A DNA stretch of 64,000 bases, taken from the NCBI GenBank assembly GCA_025617375.2, contig JAMYGW020000001.1:2728001-2792000 (forward strand), in the 5' to 3' direction. The stretch's first letter is position 1, and each line of letters opens with the position of its first letter. The notes under the pieces are model-generated. The model worked only from the letters and a program-made list of their open reading frames with translations. It made no database searches and was not told where the DNA came from. Source of the stretch: Acarospora socialis (lineage: Eukaryota > Ascomycota > Lecanoromycetes > Acarosporales > Acarosporaceae). Shown here piece after piece: positions 32,676 to 42,210 of the stretch. Made by a program: the position numbers and the translations under genes.

Positions 32676-33360
32676 CGTGGAGCTCCACCTACCCAGGCTG
32701 GCTTAAGGGAAGGATAGCGCAAGACGATCGGTTTCGTGGTCCTGAAGTTTGCGATACGCTTTCGATCAGACGAAACCGCGCCACTACACCGGCGCAACGT
32801 CGCGGATACTCGAGAGATGGAGTGCTGCAGATGTTACAGGAGCAGTCAGGGTGAGACACGATTCTCACCCAATATGGTGAGTGACAGACAGAGGAAAGTC
32901 TGCTCTTCAAATGCAAGGTGAAGAATAGTATGTATCTGGGTTTGACGCCATGTACGAGTACCTGACTGCTGCCTTGTGATGACAGGATTTGAATCGTACC
33001 TACAGTAACGTACATATACGATGACGATAGCATGAACAGGCGTCCATGATTGGTAGCCTTATACGCGGCGTTTCGGGAATGATGTTTCGTTAAGTCCGGC
33101 GGAGAGACTTGTTCCGGTAACTTACGGAGAGTTATGTTACAACTAGGTGACTGAATCACATGTACTCCGTATGCTTCCGTCTCAAATACGGAGTACCATT
33201 CCCGTACTGAACAGGCCGCCATGAGCCGTCAACAATCGATATCATTTGGCTCCCACCACAATTACACTTGGAGCAAATCTGAATGCAGGATCAATGAATC
33301 CTATGGGTCCGGTACGATGTTGTGACGAAAGGCGCATAGGAAGATTCTCATCATCGAATC
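32676..33360. promoter_or_regulatory. Divergent promoter, CGI-58-like and Spo7-like genes
   Basis: 685 bp between divergent ATGs. It contains the motif TACTCCGTA at 33163-33171 and its complement TACGGAGTA at 33187-33195, 15 nt apart and in opposite orientation, plus a partial TTACGGAGA near 33122. The same motif is in the Ctf18 promoter. Both genes act in lipid metabolism (phosphatidate/cardiolipin), so shared control is plausible but unproven. Confidence 0.5.
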
Positions 33361-34566
33361 ATGTCAGAATCCAAGCTCGATCACATCGTTAAAGGTGCTC
33401 CTCGAGCAGTCTCGGAGGCCGAGTTATCACCATATCAAATCTCCTATCCGGCGTCTTCGACACCTATCAAGCCGCCTCCACTTCCTGTCTCCTCCGATCC
33501 GACATCGGCGCTTCCTTCCTCGCCTCCGCAGATATATCTAAACTTACTCATACTCGAAGCCTCATTGCGATCACAGTATCTTACCTTGCGCGCCCGGAGA
33601 AGACAGCACACCTTCTTTCTACTTATACTCTCGTTATGGACGGCATATTTTTGCTACGCTCTGTTCTTACGGCCGAGGGAGGATGGCTCCGGCGTGGGAG
33701 GATCTGTCTACTGGACAGTCGAGGTGGCAGAGAAGCTTGCCTTGATGGGTGGTATGGTTACAGCCATCTTGATGTGGGGCACAGGACAATGGGAACGGGG
33801 CGTACGATGGCCACGTCGGTGGGTGGGCATCACGAATCGGGGGTTGAGGGTCATCAACACGAAGATAGTGGTCATAAAAGGTCCATGGTGGAAAGAATTA
33901 TTTTCACAGCTATCTTTCCTCTTTACCTATACATCCTTCTTCCCTTCATCAGGATCCTCTTACCACTACATTGATCACAGCCTCGAAAGGGGCAGCAACA
34001 ACACCCCTCCCGATGGCGCCTTTGCTGGTAACAACCACATCCCCGAAGAAGAGCTTGCACCTGGAGGCGATCACATCAAGCTGTTGCTCCTACCGAAGCC
34101 ATTTTCACCCGACTTCCGAGAAAACTGGGAGCTGTACAGGGCGGATTACTGGGAGAAGGAAAACGAGAGGCGGGCGCAGTCGAAGCAGAGGGTCATGAGG
34201 AAGCAGATGGAATTAGCGAGAGAGCAGGGAGGATGGATCTGGTGGACTGGCTGGAGAGGTTGGAAGCATGCAAAAGCCATGAGGGGGACAGAGAGCGATC
34301 TGGAAAGGACGCACCGTTACCAACATCATGCGGAGAAAGACCTGAAGCGGATGTCTGGCCCCAACCCAGTTTCCCATTCTCGGACTTCTTCGCGGAGCAT
34401 TGTACCCTCACAATCCAACAGTGAAGGCATGCCAGCTTCGGAACGGGTACGCCGAGGTAGCAGTAACTCAAGTGCAAGTGACAGGCCAAGAAAATTAGCA
34501 TCCCTGCTATCCTCAGGCAGTGATGAACTGCCTAGGCTTCCTCGTCTCAATTCCCACTCTTCTTGA
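33361..34566 (+). CDS. spo7: Spo7-like regulatory subunit of the Nem1-Spo7 phosphatase
   Basis: A 401 aa single-exon gene. Residues ~57-82 (IYLNLLILEASLRSQYLTLR) are the conserved Spo7 lead-in. Two membrane spans follow (~83-103 and ~120-141) and then WPRRWVGITNRGLRVINTKI (~152-171), the Spo7 signature. The C-terminal half is hydrophilic with a basic, Ser-rich tail. In yeast Nem1-Spo7 sits in the nuclear/ER membrane and dephosphorylates lipin (Pah1), switching phosphatidate toward triacylglycerol and setting nuclear shape. The N-terminal Pro/Ser-rich ~55 residues and long tail are extensions typical of filamentous fungi. It is the last gene before the AT-rich block. Confidence 0.88.
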   Translation: MSESKLDHIVKGAPRAVSEAELSPYQISYPASSTPIKPPPLPVSSDPTSALPSSPPQIYLNLLILEASLRSQYLTLRARRRQHTFFLLILSLWTAYFCYALFLRPREDGSGVGGSVYWTVEVAEKLALMGGMVTAILMWGTGQWERGVRWPRRWVGITNRGLRVINTKIVVIKGPWWKELFSQLSFLFTYTSFFPSSGSSYHYIDHSLERGSNNTPPDGAFAGNNHIPEEELAPGGDHIKLLLLPKPFSPDFRENWELYRADYWEKENERRAQSKQRVMRKQMELAREQGGWIWWTGWRGWKHAKAMRGTESDLERTHRYQHHAEKDLKRMSGPNPVSHSRTSSRSIVPSQSNSEGMPASERVRRGSSNSSASDRPRKLASLLSSGSDELPRLPRLNSHSS

Positions 34567-35554
34567 ACATTATACCGCAGACCTACTTGCTATTATCACA
34601 CCTAAGAATAATAATGAGTGATCAATCCTTCAGTCAGACAATAGTCTTCTTGAGAAATCATCATGATATATGAACTTTGCACTCTGAAAATGCACTTCAG
34701 TTCTTCAGAGTTTATATTAAGAAGAGTAGTGTTTTAGCTGCTTTTTGTCAGTAAATAAGTGAAGCACAGTCACAGCACAGCATGTTAGTAAGTATAGCTA
34801 AGCAAAAGTCTTATCTTTATTGATGATGAACTTCTTTAATAGTTCATGATTGCTAATCAATTCTCTCAGTATGATATAGATTAATATTGATGTTGTCACA
34901 GTCTCTTTGAATGAAATAAACATTGTATATTTGATTAATTTATTTAATCAATTTACTGTCAAATCTTACTCTTTATGCTAAGTTCTTTGATAATGATAGC
35001 TTCATAATGAAGTTCATGATAATTAGCTTTCATGATATATTTAGTGAATTCAGTCATGTTACTTCATCATATTATGTGTCTCAACTGATTTTATTTCTTC
35101 AGCATGAATCATACATAATAATTATTTTGATGACTCAATTTCTAAAATCATTAACATTGTATCTTCTTCACACAAGATCTTCTATGCATTTAATTTTCAG
35201 ATATTCACTGATTTTATTATATAAATATATTTTAGAGAAAAACTAAGTATTTGCAGACAAGAACTGCACAAGAACACTTCAATATTTTAAAAACAAGACT
35301 GATCATAGTTATAGTATTAAACAAACACAAATACTCAAGCATCATACAAACCCATAAGAGAAATCATACAATGATGAAAGATGATGAAGAATCAGAAGAA
35401 ATATGTTGCAATGAAATCTCACTTAAGCAAAAAGTCTGTTTCTCTCATCACTTTCAAAGTCTTTCAGAGACAATCAGCTCTCTAGACTGTTTTGTACAAA
35501 TCAGTAATTATTCAGTTAAGATAAAAGAGATTTGAAAAATAATCAGAACTGTTT
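34567..35554. other. AT-rich flank, no recognisable feature
   Basis: The Spo7-like gene ends at 34566; island-like CC dinucleotides persist to ~34,625, after which the CC/GG/CG-poor composition resumes. Small frames (35007-35246, 35251-35535) have no family resemblance. Probably decayed transposon DNA of unknown kind. Confidence 0.45.
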
Positions 35555-38090
35555 TTTATTTATTTATTTATTCTTCATTCTATGCATGCAGCTATAAAAG
35601 CTATGGCAGTTAATAGACATATAGTGAAAGATGTAGACACAAAACAAAACTCAAAATCTTGTACATGTGAATAATCAATCTGAATACTTTTTGATCACTT
35701 CTGTTCAGTCAACCTGATGCTGATTGTCAACCAATATCTTTCTTCTTTTCTAAATCTCATCTTCATCCTCAACTTCTTCTAATAACCATTTTCTAGTAGC
35801 TACTTTGGTTTTCTTCAAAAACAGCAAAGTAGCTTTGATTCCTTCCTTGATAGTAAACAGCACCTTTGCTGTATATGGCAAATTGATGTTTCTGAGCTGA
35901 TTTTTCAGCTCAGTTTGCTCCTTTTTGTTATATTGACAGGCTGTCAACAAATGCTCTGGGGTTTGATCTTTGTTGCATGCACCATTGCATTTCTTGCTAT
36001 TATAGTCTGGTAATCTATGCAGATATGCTTTGAAATAGCCATGACCTAGTTTCATTTGTGTAAAAGTAGCAAATGAAAGTCTGTCTGCACTTTTCAGATC
36101 TTCTTTGATGTGAAAACTAGGTGTTTGATCAAACTGAGCATAGTATCTTCCTTGGGTTGTCTTTTTCCAGTGAGTGGTCCAGTTTTCCAGTGCTTTGGCC
36201 TTGATTTTGTGTTTGATATAGCTAATAGATGTAAATCTATCAATATCTGGTGAAATTGACTGCTTTGCACCTGATTTTGCAGCTTCATCTGCTATTTCAT
36301 TGCCTTTAATGTCCTCATGTCCAGGAACCCAATGAATATGAGGTGTAACTTCATAATCTATGAGTTTTTGAAGAGTTTCTTGACATTTAATAGCTAGCTG
36401 CTGTCCAGATCCTTGGTTTGTAGTTTGAATTCTTTGTATAGCTGCTTGATTGTCTGAAAAGATCCATATGTCTTTGATTCTTTGATATTTCATGATTTCT
36501 TTGAGACTTAACTTCAAAGACTGTGAAATTCCAAACAATTCAGCATCATAGACTTCCATGGTGGTTCCTAGATTCCAAGATTGTTGATGTATAATATCTT
36601 TATACATGTAGCAAAGACCTGCACCTAGATTCTCATCTAGTTTTGACCCATCTGTGTACAAAACAGCATTTTTAAACTTGGTTTCCTTAGAGAAAAGTGT
36701 TTCTAGTCTCTTTAGATGTTCCAAAGTAGCTAGTTTTTTGTCAGATTTGCTGATTTGAATGTCTATGTTTGGTGAAACACTCCAAGGTGCACAGCATAAC
36801 TCATTTTGAGTTGAAACCTCCAAATTTAGTGTTTCTGGTAGATATTTGCAAATGCTATATAGCACTTTAATCAACTGAGTTGGGTGTTTCTTCTTAATGA
36901 GAGAGTTTGGATGTTGATTCCAGTCAAGATAATGATTTTCATCAATATCACATCCAGTTCCAAGTCCTGGTGGGTAGGTGTATGGAGTTCTTTGTCTAAT
37001 TGGATGATTTTCTGACAAAGTAGCTATTCTTAAAGCATATAGCTCTGTTTTTTGATCAAGTCTAAATCTGGGTGGTAATATAGCTGATTCTAGCTCCATA
37101 GCAGCTGATGGTGAAGACCTAAATGCACCTAGAATTTTTCTAGTTGCTGAATTTTGAAGTTTTTGAAACAGCTTTTCAAAATTCTTTTGTTGTTTCCACC
37201 ATACTGGGCTTCCATAGTCACTTATAGATGTGATGCAGACTGTGTACAGCTGTTTTCCAGCTGATGTTGATAAACCCCATTCAGAATTCATCAGTCTATG
37301 CAGTAAATGCAATGTTCTAGTTGCAGAAGCTATTTTCTTTTGCACATGTGTCTTAAAAGACATTTTAGTGTCAAACCAAACACCTAGCCAGCGTACAACT
37401 TTAGAAGGATGTATAACAGTGTTATTTGGTAGTTTTACTGTTGATATAGCTTGATTTCCTTTCTGAAAATGGATGAGTTCTGACTTGCTGTCATCAAATA
37501 TAACTGCATTTTCTTCAGCCCATTGAAATGCAGTTTTTGTGACTGATTCTAGTGTTTTGCTGTTGTCTGCAGCTGTTTTTCCTTCCACAATAATAGCCAC
37601 ATCATCAATATAGCTTGGTAGCTTTAGTTGAGTGTGTTTATTGTTGATTTTTGTGAATAGAAATCGCATATAGATCAAAAATAGCATTGGTGATATAGGT
37701 GATCCTTGTGGAATTCCAGAATTGACACTTTGTGGGTGATTTTTTTCACCATCAAAAGCTAGAGCAATTGTTCTATTTGTAAGAAAGCATTGCACCCATT
37801 TTAGTACAGTTTGTGGTAAATGTAGTCTTTTCATGACTTTTAGCAGTTGATTTAAAGACACATAGTTAAATGCACCCTTAACATCCAAGAATAAAGCTGT
37901 CAAGACTTTGTTGTTGTTGATTGCTTGTTGAATGTCATGTGTTAAACACATAGCTGCATCCACAGCTGATCTTTGCTTTCTACTGCCCATTTGCTCATGA
38001 TATAGCAAGTTTGTGGTTTCAGCCCAATAGGAAAGTCTTGTTGCCATTATCTTTTCAGATATTTTGCCCAAGCAATTTAGTAGAGTGATT
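35555..38090 (-). mobile_element. LINE copy 2, 5'-truncated
   Basis: It starts with the (TTTA)n tail at ~35555 and runs through the 3' UTR into ORF2, ending abruptly at ~38090 in the RT domain, where the tail of the next copy begins without spacer. Only ~2.54 kb of the 7.02 kb remain. It is nearly identical to the intact copy. It may have been produced in the same event as copy 3 by template jumping, or be an older truncated copy beside which copy 3 inserted. Confidence 0.92.
35750..38090 (-). pseudogene. LINE ORF2 fragment, copy 2 (RT part, RNase H, CCHC)
   Basis: The C-terminal ~780 codons of ORF2 are open to the normal stop at 35750, with GIPQGSPISP, YIDD, YTDGSK, HWVPGHE and the CX3CX7HX4C end. 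The endonuclease and first RT blocks are missing because of the 5' truncation. No normal start exists, so it is not expected to make a working enzyme. Confidence 0.9.
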
Positions 38091-38292
38091 TTATTTATTT
38101 ATTTATTTATTTATTCTTCATTCTATGCATGCAGCTATAAAAGCTATGGCAGTTAATAGACATATAGTGAAAGATGTAGACACAAAACAAAACTCAAAAT
38201 CTTGTACATGTGAATAATCAATCTGAATACTTTTTGATCACTTCTGTTCAGTCAACCTGATGCTGATTGTCAACCAATATCTTTCTTCTTTT

Positions 38293-41200
38293 CTAAATCT
38301 CATCTTCATCCTCAACTTCTTCTAATAACCATTTTCTAGTAGCTACTTTGGTTTTCTTCAAAAACAGCAAAGTAGCTTTGATTCCTTCCTTGATAGTAAA
38401 CAGCACCTTTGCTGTATATGGCAAATTGATGTTTCTGAGCTGATTTTTCAGCTCAGTTTGCTCCTTTTTGTTATATTGACAGGCTGTCAACAAATGCTCT
38501 GGGGTTTGATCTTTGTTGCATGCACCATTGCATTTCTTGCTATTATAGTCTGGTAATCTATGCAGATATGCTTTGAAATAGCCATGACCTAGTTTCATTT
38601 GTGTAAAAGTAGCAAATGAAAGTCTGTCTGCACTTTTCAGATCTTTTTTGATGTGAAAACTAGGTGTTTGATCAAACTGAGCATAGTATCTTCCTTGGGT
38701 TGTCTTTTTCCAGTGAGTGGTCCAGTTTTCCAGTGCTTTGGCCTTGATTTTGTGTTTGATATAGCTAATAGATGTAAATCTATCAATATCTGGTGAAATT
38801 GACTGCTTTGCACCTGATTTTGCAGCTTCATCTGCTATTTCATTGCCTTTAATGTCCTCATGTCCAGGAACCCAATGAATATGAGGTGTAACTTCATAAT
38901 CTATGAGTTTTTGAAGAGTTTCTTGACATTTAATAGCTAGCTGCTGTCCAGATCCTTGGTTTGTAGTTTGAATTCTTTGTATAGCTGCTTGATTGTCTGA
39001 AAAGATCCATATGTCTTTGATTCTTTGATATTTCATGATTTCTTTGAGACTTAACTTCAAAGACTGTGAAATTCCAAACAATTCAGCATCATAGACTTCC
39101 ATGGTGGTTCCTAGATTCCAAGATTGTTGATGTATAATATCTTTATACATGTAGCAAAGACCTGCACCTAGATTCTCATCTAGTTTTGACCCATCTGTGT
39201 ACAAAACAGCATTTTTAAACTTGGTTTCCTTAGAGAAAAGTGTTTCTAGTCTCTTTAGATGTTCCAAAGTAGCTAGTTTTTTGTCAGATTTGCTGATTTG
39301 AATGTCTATGTTTGGTGAAACACTCCAAGGTGCACAGCATAACTCATTTTGAGTTGAAACCTCCAAATTTAGTGTTTCTGGTAGATATTTGCAAATGCTA
39401 TATAGCACTTTAATCAACTGAGTTGGGTGTTTCTTCTTAATGAGAGAGTTTGGATGTTGATTCCAGTCAAGATAATGATTTTCATCAATATCACATCCAG
39501 TTCCAAGTCCTGGTGGGTAGGTGTATGGAGTTCTTTGTCTAATTGGATGATTTTCTGACAAAGTAGCTATTCTTAAAGCATATAGCTCTGTTTTTTGATC
39601 AAGTCTAAATCTGGGTGGTAATATAGCTGATTCTAGCTCCATAGCAGCTGATGGTGAAGACCTAAATGCACCTAGAATTTTTCTAGTTGCTGAATTTTGA
39701 AGTTTTTGAAACAGCTTTTCAAAATTCTTTTGTTGTTTCCACCATACTGGGCTTCCATAGTCACTTATAGATGTGATGCAGGCTGTGTACAGCTGTTTTC
39801 CAGCTGATGTTGATAAACCCCATTCAGAATTCATCAGTCTATGCAGTAAATGCAATGTTCTAGTTGCAGAAGCTATTTTCTTTTGCACATGTGTCTTAAA
39901 AGACATTTTAGTGTCAAACCAAACACCTAGCCAGCGTACAACTTTAGAAGGATGTATAACAGTGTTATTTGGTAGTTTTACTGTTGATATAGCTTGATTT
40001 CCTTTCTGAAAATGGATGAGTTCTGACTTGCTGTCATCAAATATAACTGCATTTTCTTCAGCCCATTGAAATGCAGTTTTTGTGACTGATTCTAGTGTTT
40101 TGCTGTTGTCTGCAGCTGTTTTTCCTTCCACAATAATAGCCACATCATCAATATAGCTTGGTAGCTTTAGTTGAGTGTGTTTATTGTTGATTTTTGTGAA
40201 TAGAAATCGCATATAGATCAAAAATAGCATTGGTGATATAGGTGATCCTTGTGGAATTCCAGAATTGACACTTTGTGGGTGATTTTTTTCACCATCAAAA
40301 GCTAGAGCAATTGTTCTATTTGTAAGAAAGCATTGCACCCATTTTAGTACAGTTTGTGGTAAATGTAGTCTTTTCATGACTTTTAGCAGTTGATTTAAAG
40401 ACACATAGTTAAATGCACCCTTAACATCCAAGAATAAAGCTGTCAAGACTTTGTTGTTGTTGATTGCTTGTTGAATGTCATGTGTTAAACACATAGCTGC
40501 ATCCACAGCTGATCTTTGCTTTCTACTGCCCATTTGCTCATGATATAGCAAGTTTGTGGTTTCAGCCCAATAGGAAAGTCTTGTTGCCATTATCTTTTCA
40601 GATATTTTGCCCAAGCAATTTAGTAGAGTGATTGGCCTATATGCTTTGGGTATTGAATAGTCTGCTTTGCCTTCTTTTCTTAGAATTGCACCAGTTCCTT
40701 GACGCCAGCATACTGAATGATAACCTTGATTTATTAAAACTGAATAAACAGTGTGAAATAACTCAGATATAGCTTGATATGCATGTTGAATTATCAAAAA
40801 GGACAATCCATCTGGCCCAGGTGCTTTTTTTGTTGATGAAGTCATAATAGCTTGTTTTATTTCCTTAGAAATGACTGAAAACCATGGTTTTGTGAGACTA
40901 TTATCACATTCTAGCTCAACTGAACTTGTTTGAGGTGGTTTTGGAAACATAGCTTCAAGAAACAAGTCACATTTGTCTTTAAATGTGAGTCCTACTTTGT
41001 TTTCATGCTTTATAGGAGGTGTTTTCTCTATTTTTCGTGGTTTAGTGTAATGATATGCTGTGAAAACATCTTTTCCAGCTGCACCTTGCAGAAAAGTAGT
41101 CCATGAGGTATGTTTGGCTTTCTGAATTGCGTGAAAGTATCTATTTCTTGCATTTCTGAATTGATTCCAGTTTTCTTGTGATTTGTGATGTTTCCAGTAT

Positions 41201-42210
41201 CTTCTAAAACCACTCATTTCAGTTCTAAGTACTGATAATGATTCAGACCACCATACTTTGGCTTTTGAACAAGGTTTTCTCTTTGGTATATGCTGATCTG
41301 CTGCATTTGCTATCAGATTTCTGAGAGAAATAGCCATTTCTTCTAGATTTTGATCTGATAGATGTTGCATTAAGCTTTGAATTTGAACACTGGTTTGTAC
41401 TGAGTTTATTTGCAGAGTTTCTGCAAATTTAACCCAGTCTGCTTTGTCTATATTGTATGATGCACTCAGTGGACTTTCAACCCATTCAGACTCATTTGCA
41501 GTTATTTGAAACTGAATAACTTCATGGTCTGATCCAGACTCCATGTCTTGATTTACTTGCCAATTTCTGATGAAATTGCAAAGTAAGGGTGTTGCAAAAG
41601 TCAAATCAATCACTGATGTGGCATTTCCTGAGTGATGTGTATAGGTGTTTATGTCTGGTGTATTTAATAGCTCACAGTTGTGAATTTTCAGCCGGTTTAT
41701 CAAAGAAGTAGCTCTTATAGAGTTTTCTATTGATGAATTCCACCATGCATGATGTGCATTAAAATCCCCACAGATAGTAGCTCTTTGTGGTAGTTGAATT
41801 GCTGTTAAACATCTGTCTATGGTCCATTGATCATTGTTGATTTGCTGTGACTTTTCATTGTATATGTTAAGTAACAGTATACTAGAAATTCCATTTGCTG
41901 AAATACTGAGTATTTGCAAATCTGAGTCTTTTGACAAGTCAGGTCTTGGTATACACACTAAATCTTGTTTAGTTTTAGACACAAATGCCATAGTTCTAGG
42001 TCTAATATCTAGATTAGATGTGGGTATCAAACTAGTAAAAGATGAATGTGAAATAGTGGTTTTGTTGTCTCTTGCAACCCATGGTTCTTGAAGAAGAACT
42101 ATGTCTGCAGTTTTTGTAGCTGAATTCAGACATGAGTACATGACATTCATAGATCTTGCGCAGTTGTGTTGTAGAATGGTGATTTGTGATGAATTTGTTG
42201 TGTTATTCAT
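38293..42210 (-). CDS. LINE ORF2 protein: APE endonuclease, RT, RNase H, CCHC
   Basis: 1,305 aa from the ATG that overlaps the ORF1 stop (ATGA at 42210-42207); the frame is open 22 codons further upstream. The endonuclease occupies ~8-230: ITILQHNCARSM, VLLQEPW, ICGDFNAHHAWW, SVIDLTF and SGSDHE carry the catalytic Asn, Glu, Asp and His. RT: KAPGPDG (~460), YRPITLLNCLGKI, FLDVKGAFNYV, GIPQGSPISP and YIDD (~685). RNase H: LYTDGSKLDENLGAG (~1003), EVYDAELFGI, FSDNQAA and HWVPGHE (~1113), with D-E-D-D present. The end CNGACNKDQTPEHLLTAC (~1225) is the usual CX3CX7HX4C. It performs target-primed reverse transcription. The architecture fits the Tad1/I group of fungal LINEs; assigning a clade needs a tree. 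Confidence 0.94.
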   Translation of the reverse strand: MNNTTNSSQITILQHNCARSMNVMYSCLNSATKTADIVLLQEPWVARDNKTTISHSSFTSLIPTSNLDIRPRTMAFVSKTKQDLVCIPRPDLSKDSDLQILSISANGISSILLLNIYNEKSQQINNDQWTIDRCLTAIQLPQRATICGDFNAHHAWWNSSIENSIRATSLINRLKIHNCELLNTPDINTYTHHSGNATSVIDLTFATPLLCNFIRNWQVNQDMESGSDHEVIQFQITANESEWVESPLSASYNIDKADWVKFAETLQINSVQTSVQIQSLMQHLSDQNLEEMAISLRNLIANAADQHIPKRKPCSKAKVWWSESLSVLRTEMSGFRRYWKHHKSQENWNQFRNARNRYFHAIQKAKHTSWTTFLQGAAGKDVFTAYHYTKPRKIEKTPPIKHENKVGLTFKDKCDLFLEAMFPKPPQTSSVELECDNSLTKPWFSVISKEIKQAIMTSSTKKAPGPDGLSFLIIQHAYQAISELFHTVYSVLINQGYHSVCWRQGTGAILRKEGKADYSIPKAYRPITLLNCLGKISEKIMATRLSYWAETTNLLYHEQMGSRKQRSAVDAAMCLTHDIQQAINNNKVLTALFLDVKGAFNYVSLNQLLKVMKRLHLPQTVLKWVQCFLTNRTIALAFDGEKNHPQSVNSGIPQGSPISPMLFLIYMRFLFTKINNKHTQLKLPSYIDDVAIIVEGKTAADNSKTLESVTKTAFQWAEENAVIFDDSKSELIHFQKGNQAISTVKLPNNTVIHPSKVVRWLGVWFDTKMSFKTHVQKKIASATRTLHLLHRLMNSEWGLSTSAGKQLYTACITSISDYGSPVWWKQQKNFEKLFQKLQNSATRKILGAFRSSPSAAMELESAILPPRFRLDQKTELYALRIATLSENHPIRQRTPYTYPPGLGTGCDIDENHYLDWNQHPNSLIKKKHPTQLIKVLYSICKYLPETLNLEVSTQNELCCAPWSVSPNIDIQISKSDKKLATLEHLKRLETLFSKETKFKNAVLYTDGSKLDENLGAGLCYMYKDIIHQQSWNLGTTMEVYDAELFGISQSLKLSLKEIMKYQRIKDIWIFSDNQAAIQRIQTTNQGSGQQLAIKCQETLQKLIDYEVTPHIHWVPGHEDIKGNEIADEAAKSGAKQSISPDIDRFTSISYIKHKIKAKALENWTTHWKKTTQGRYYAQFDQTPSFHIKKDLKSADRLSFATFTQMKLGHGYFKAYLHRLPDYNSKKCNGACNKDQTPEHLLTACQYNKKEQTELKNQLRNINLPYTAKVLFTIKEGIKATLLFLKKTKVATRKWLLEEVEDEDEI

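Noticed and set aside
12800-34600. Nuclear tRNA or other RNA genes in the island
   Set aside because: I looked for box B-like GGTTCRANNCC words. The few matches (e.g. near 32,226) lie in coding sequence and lack a box A partner or stems.
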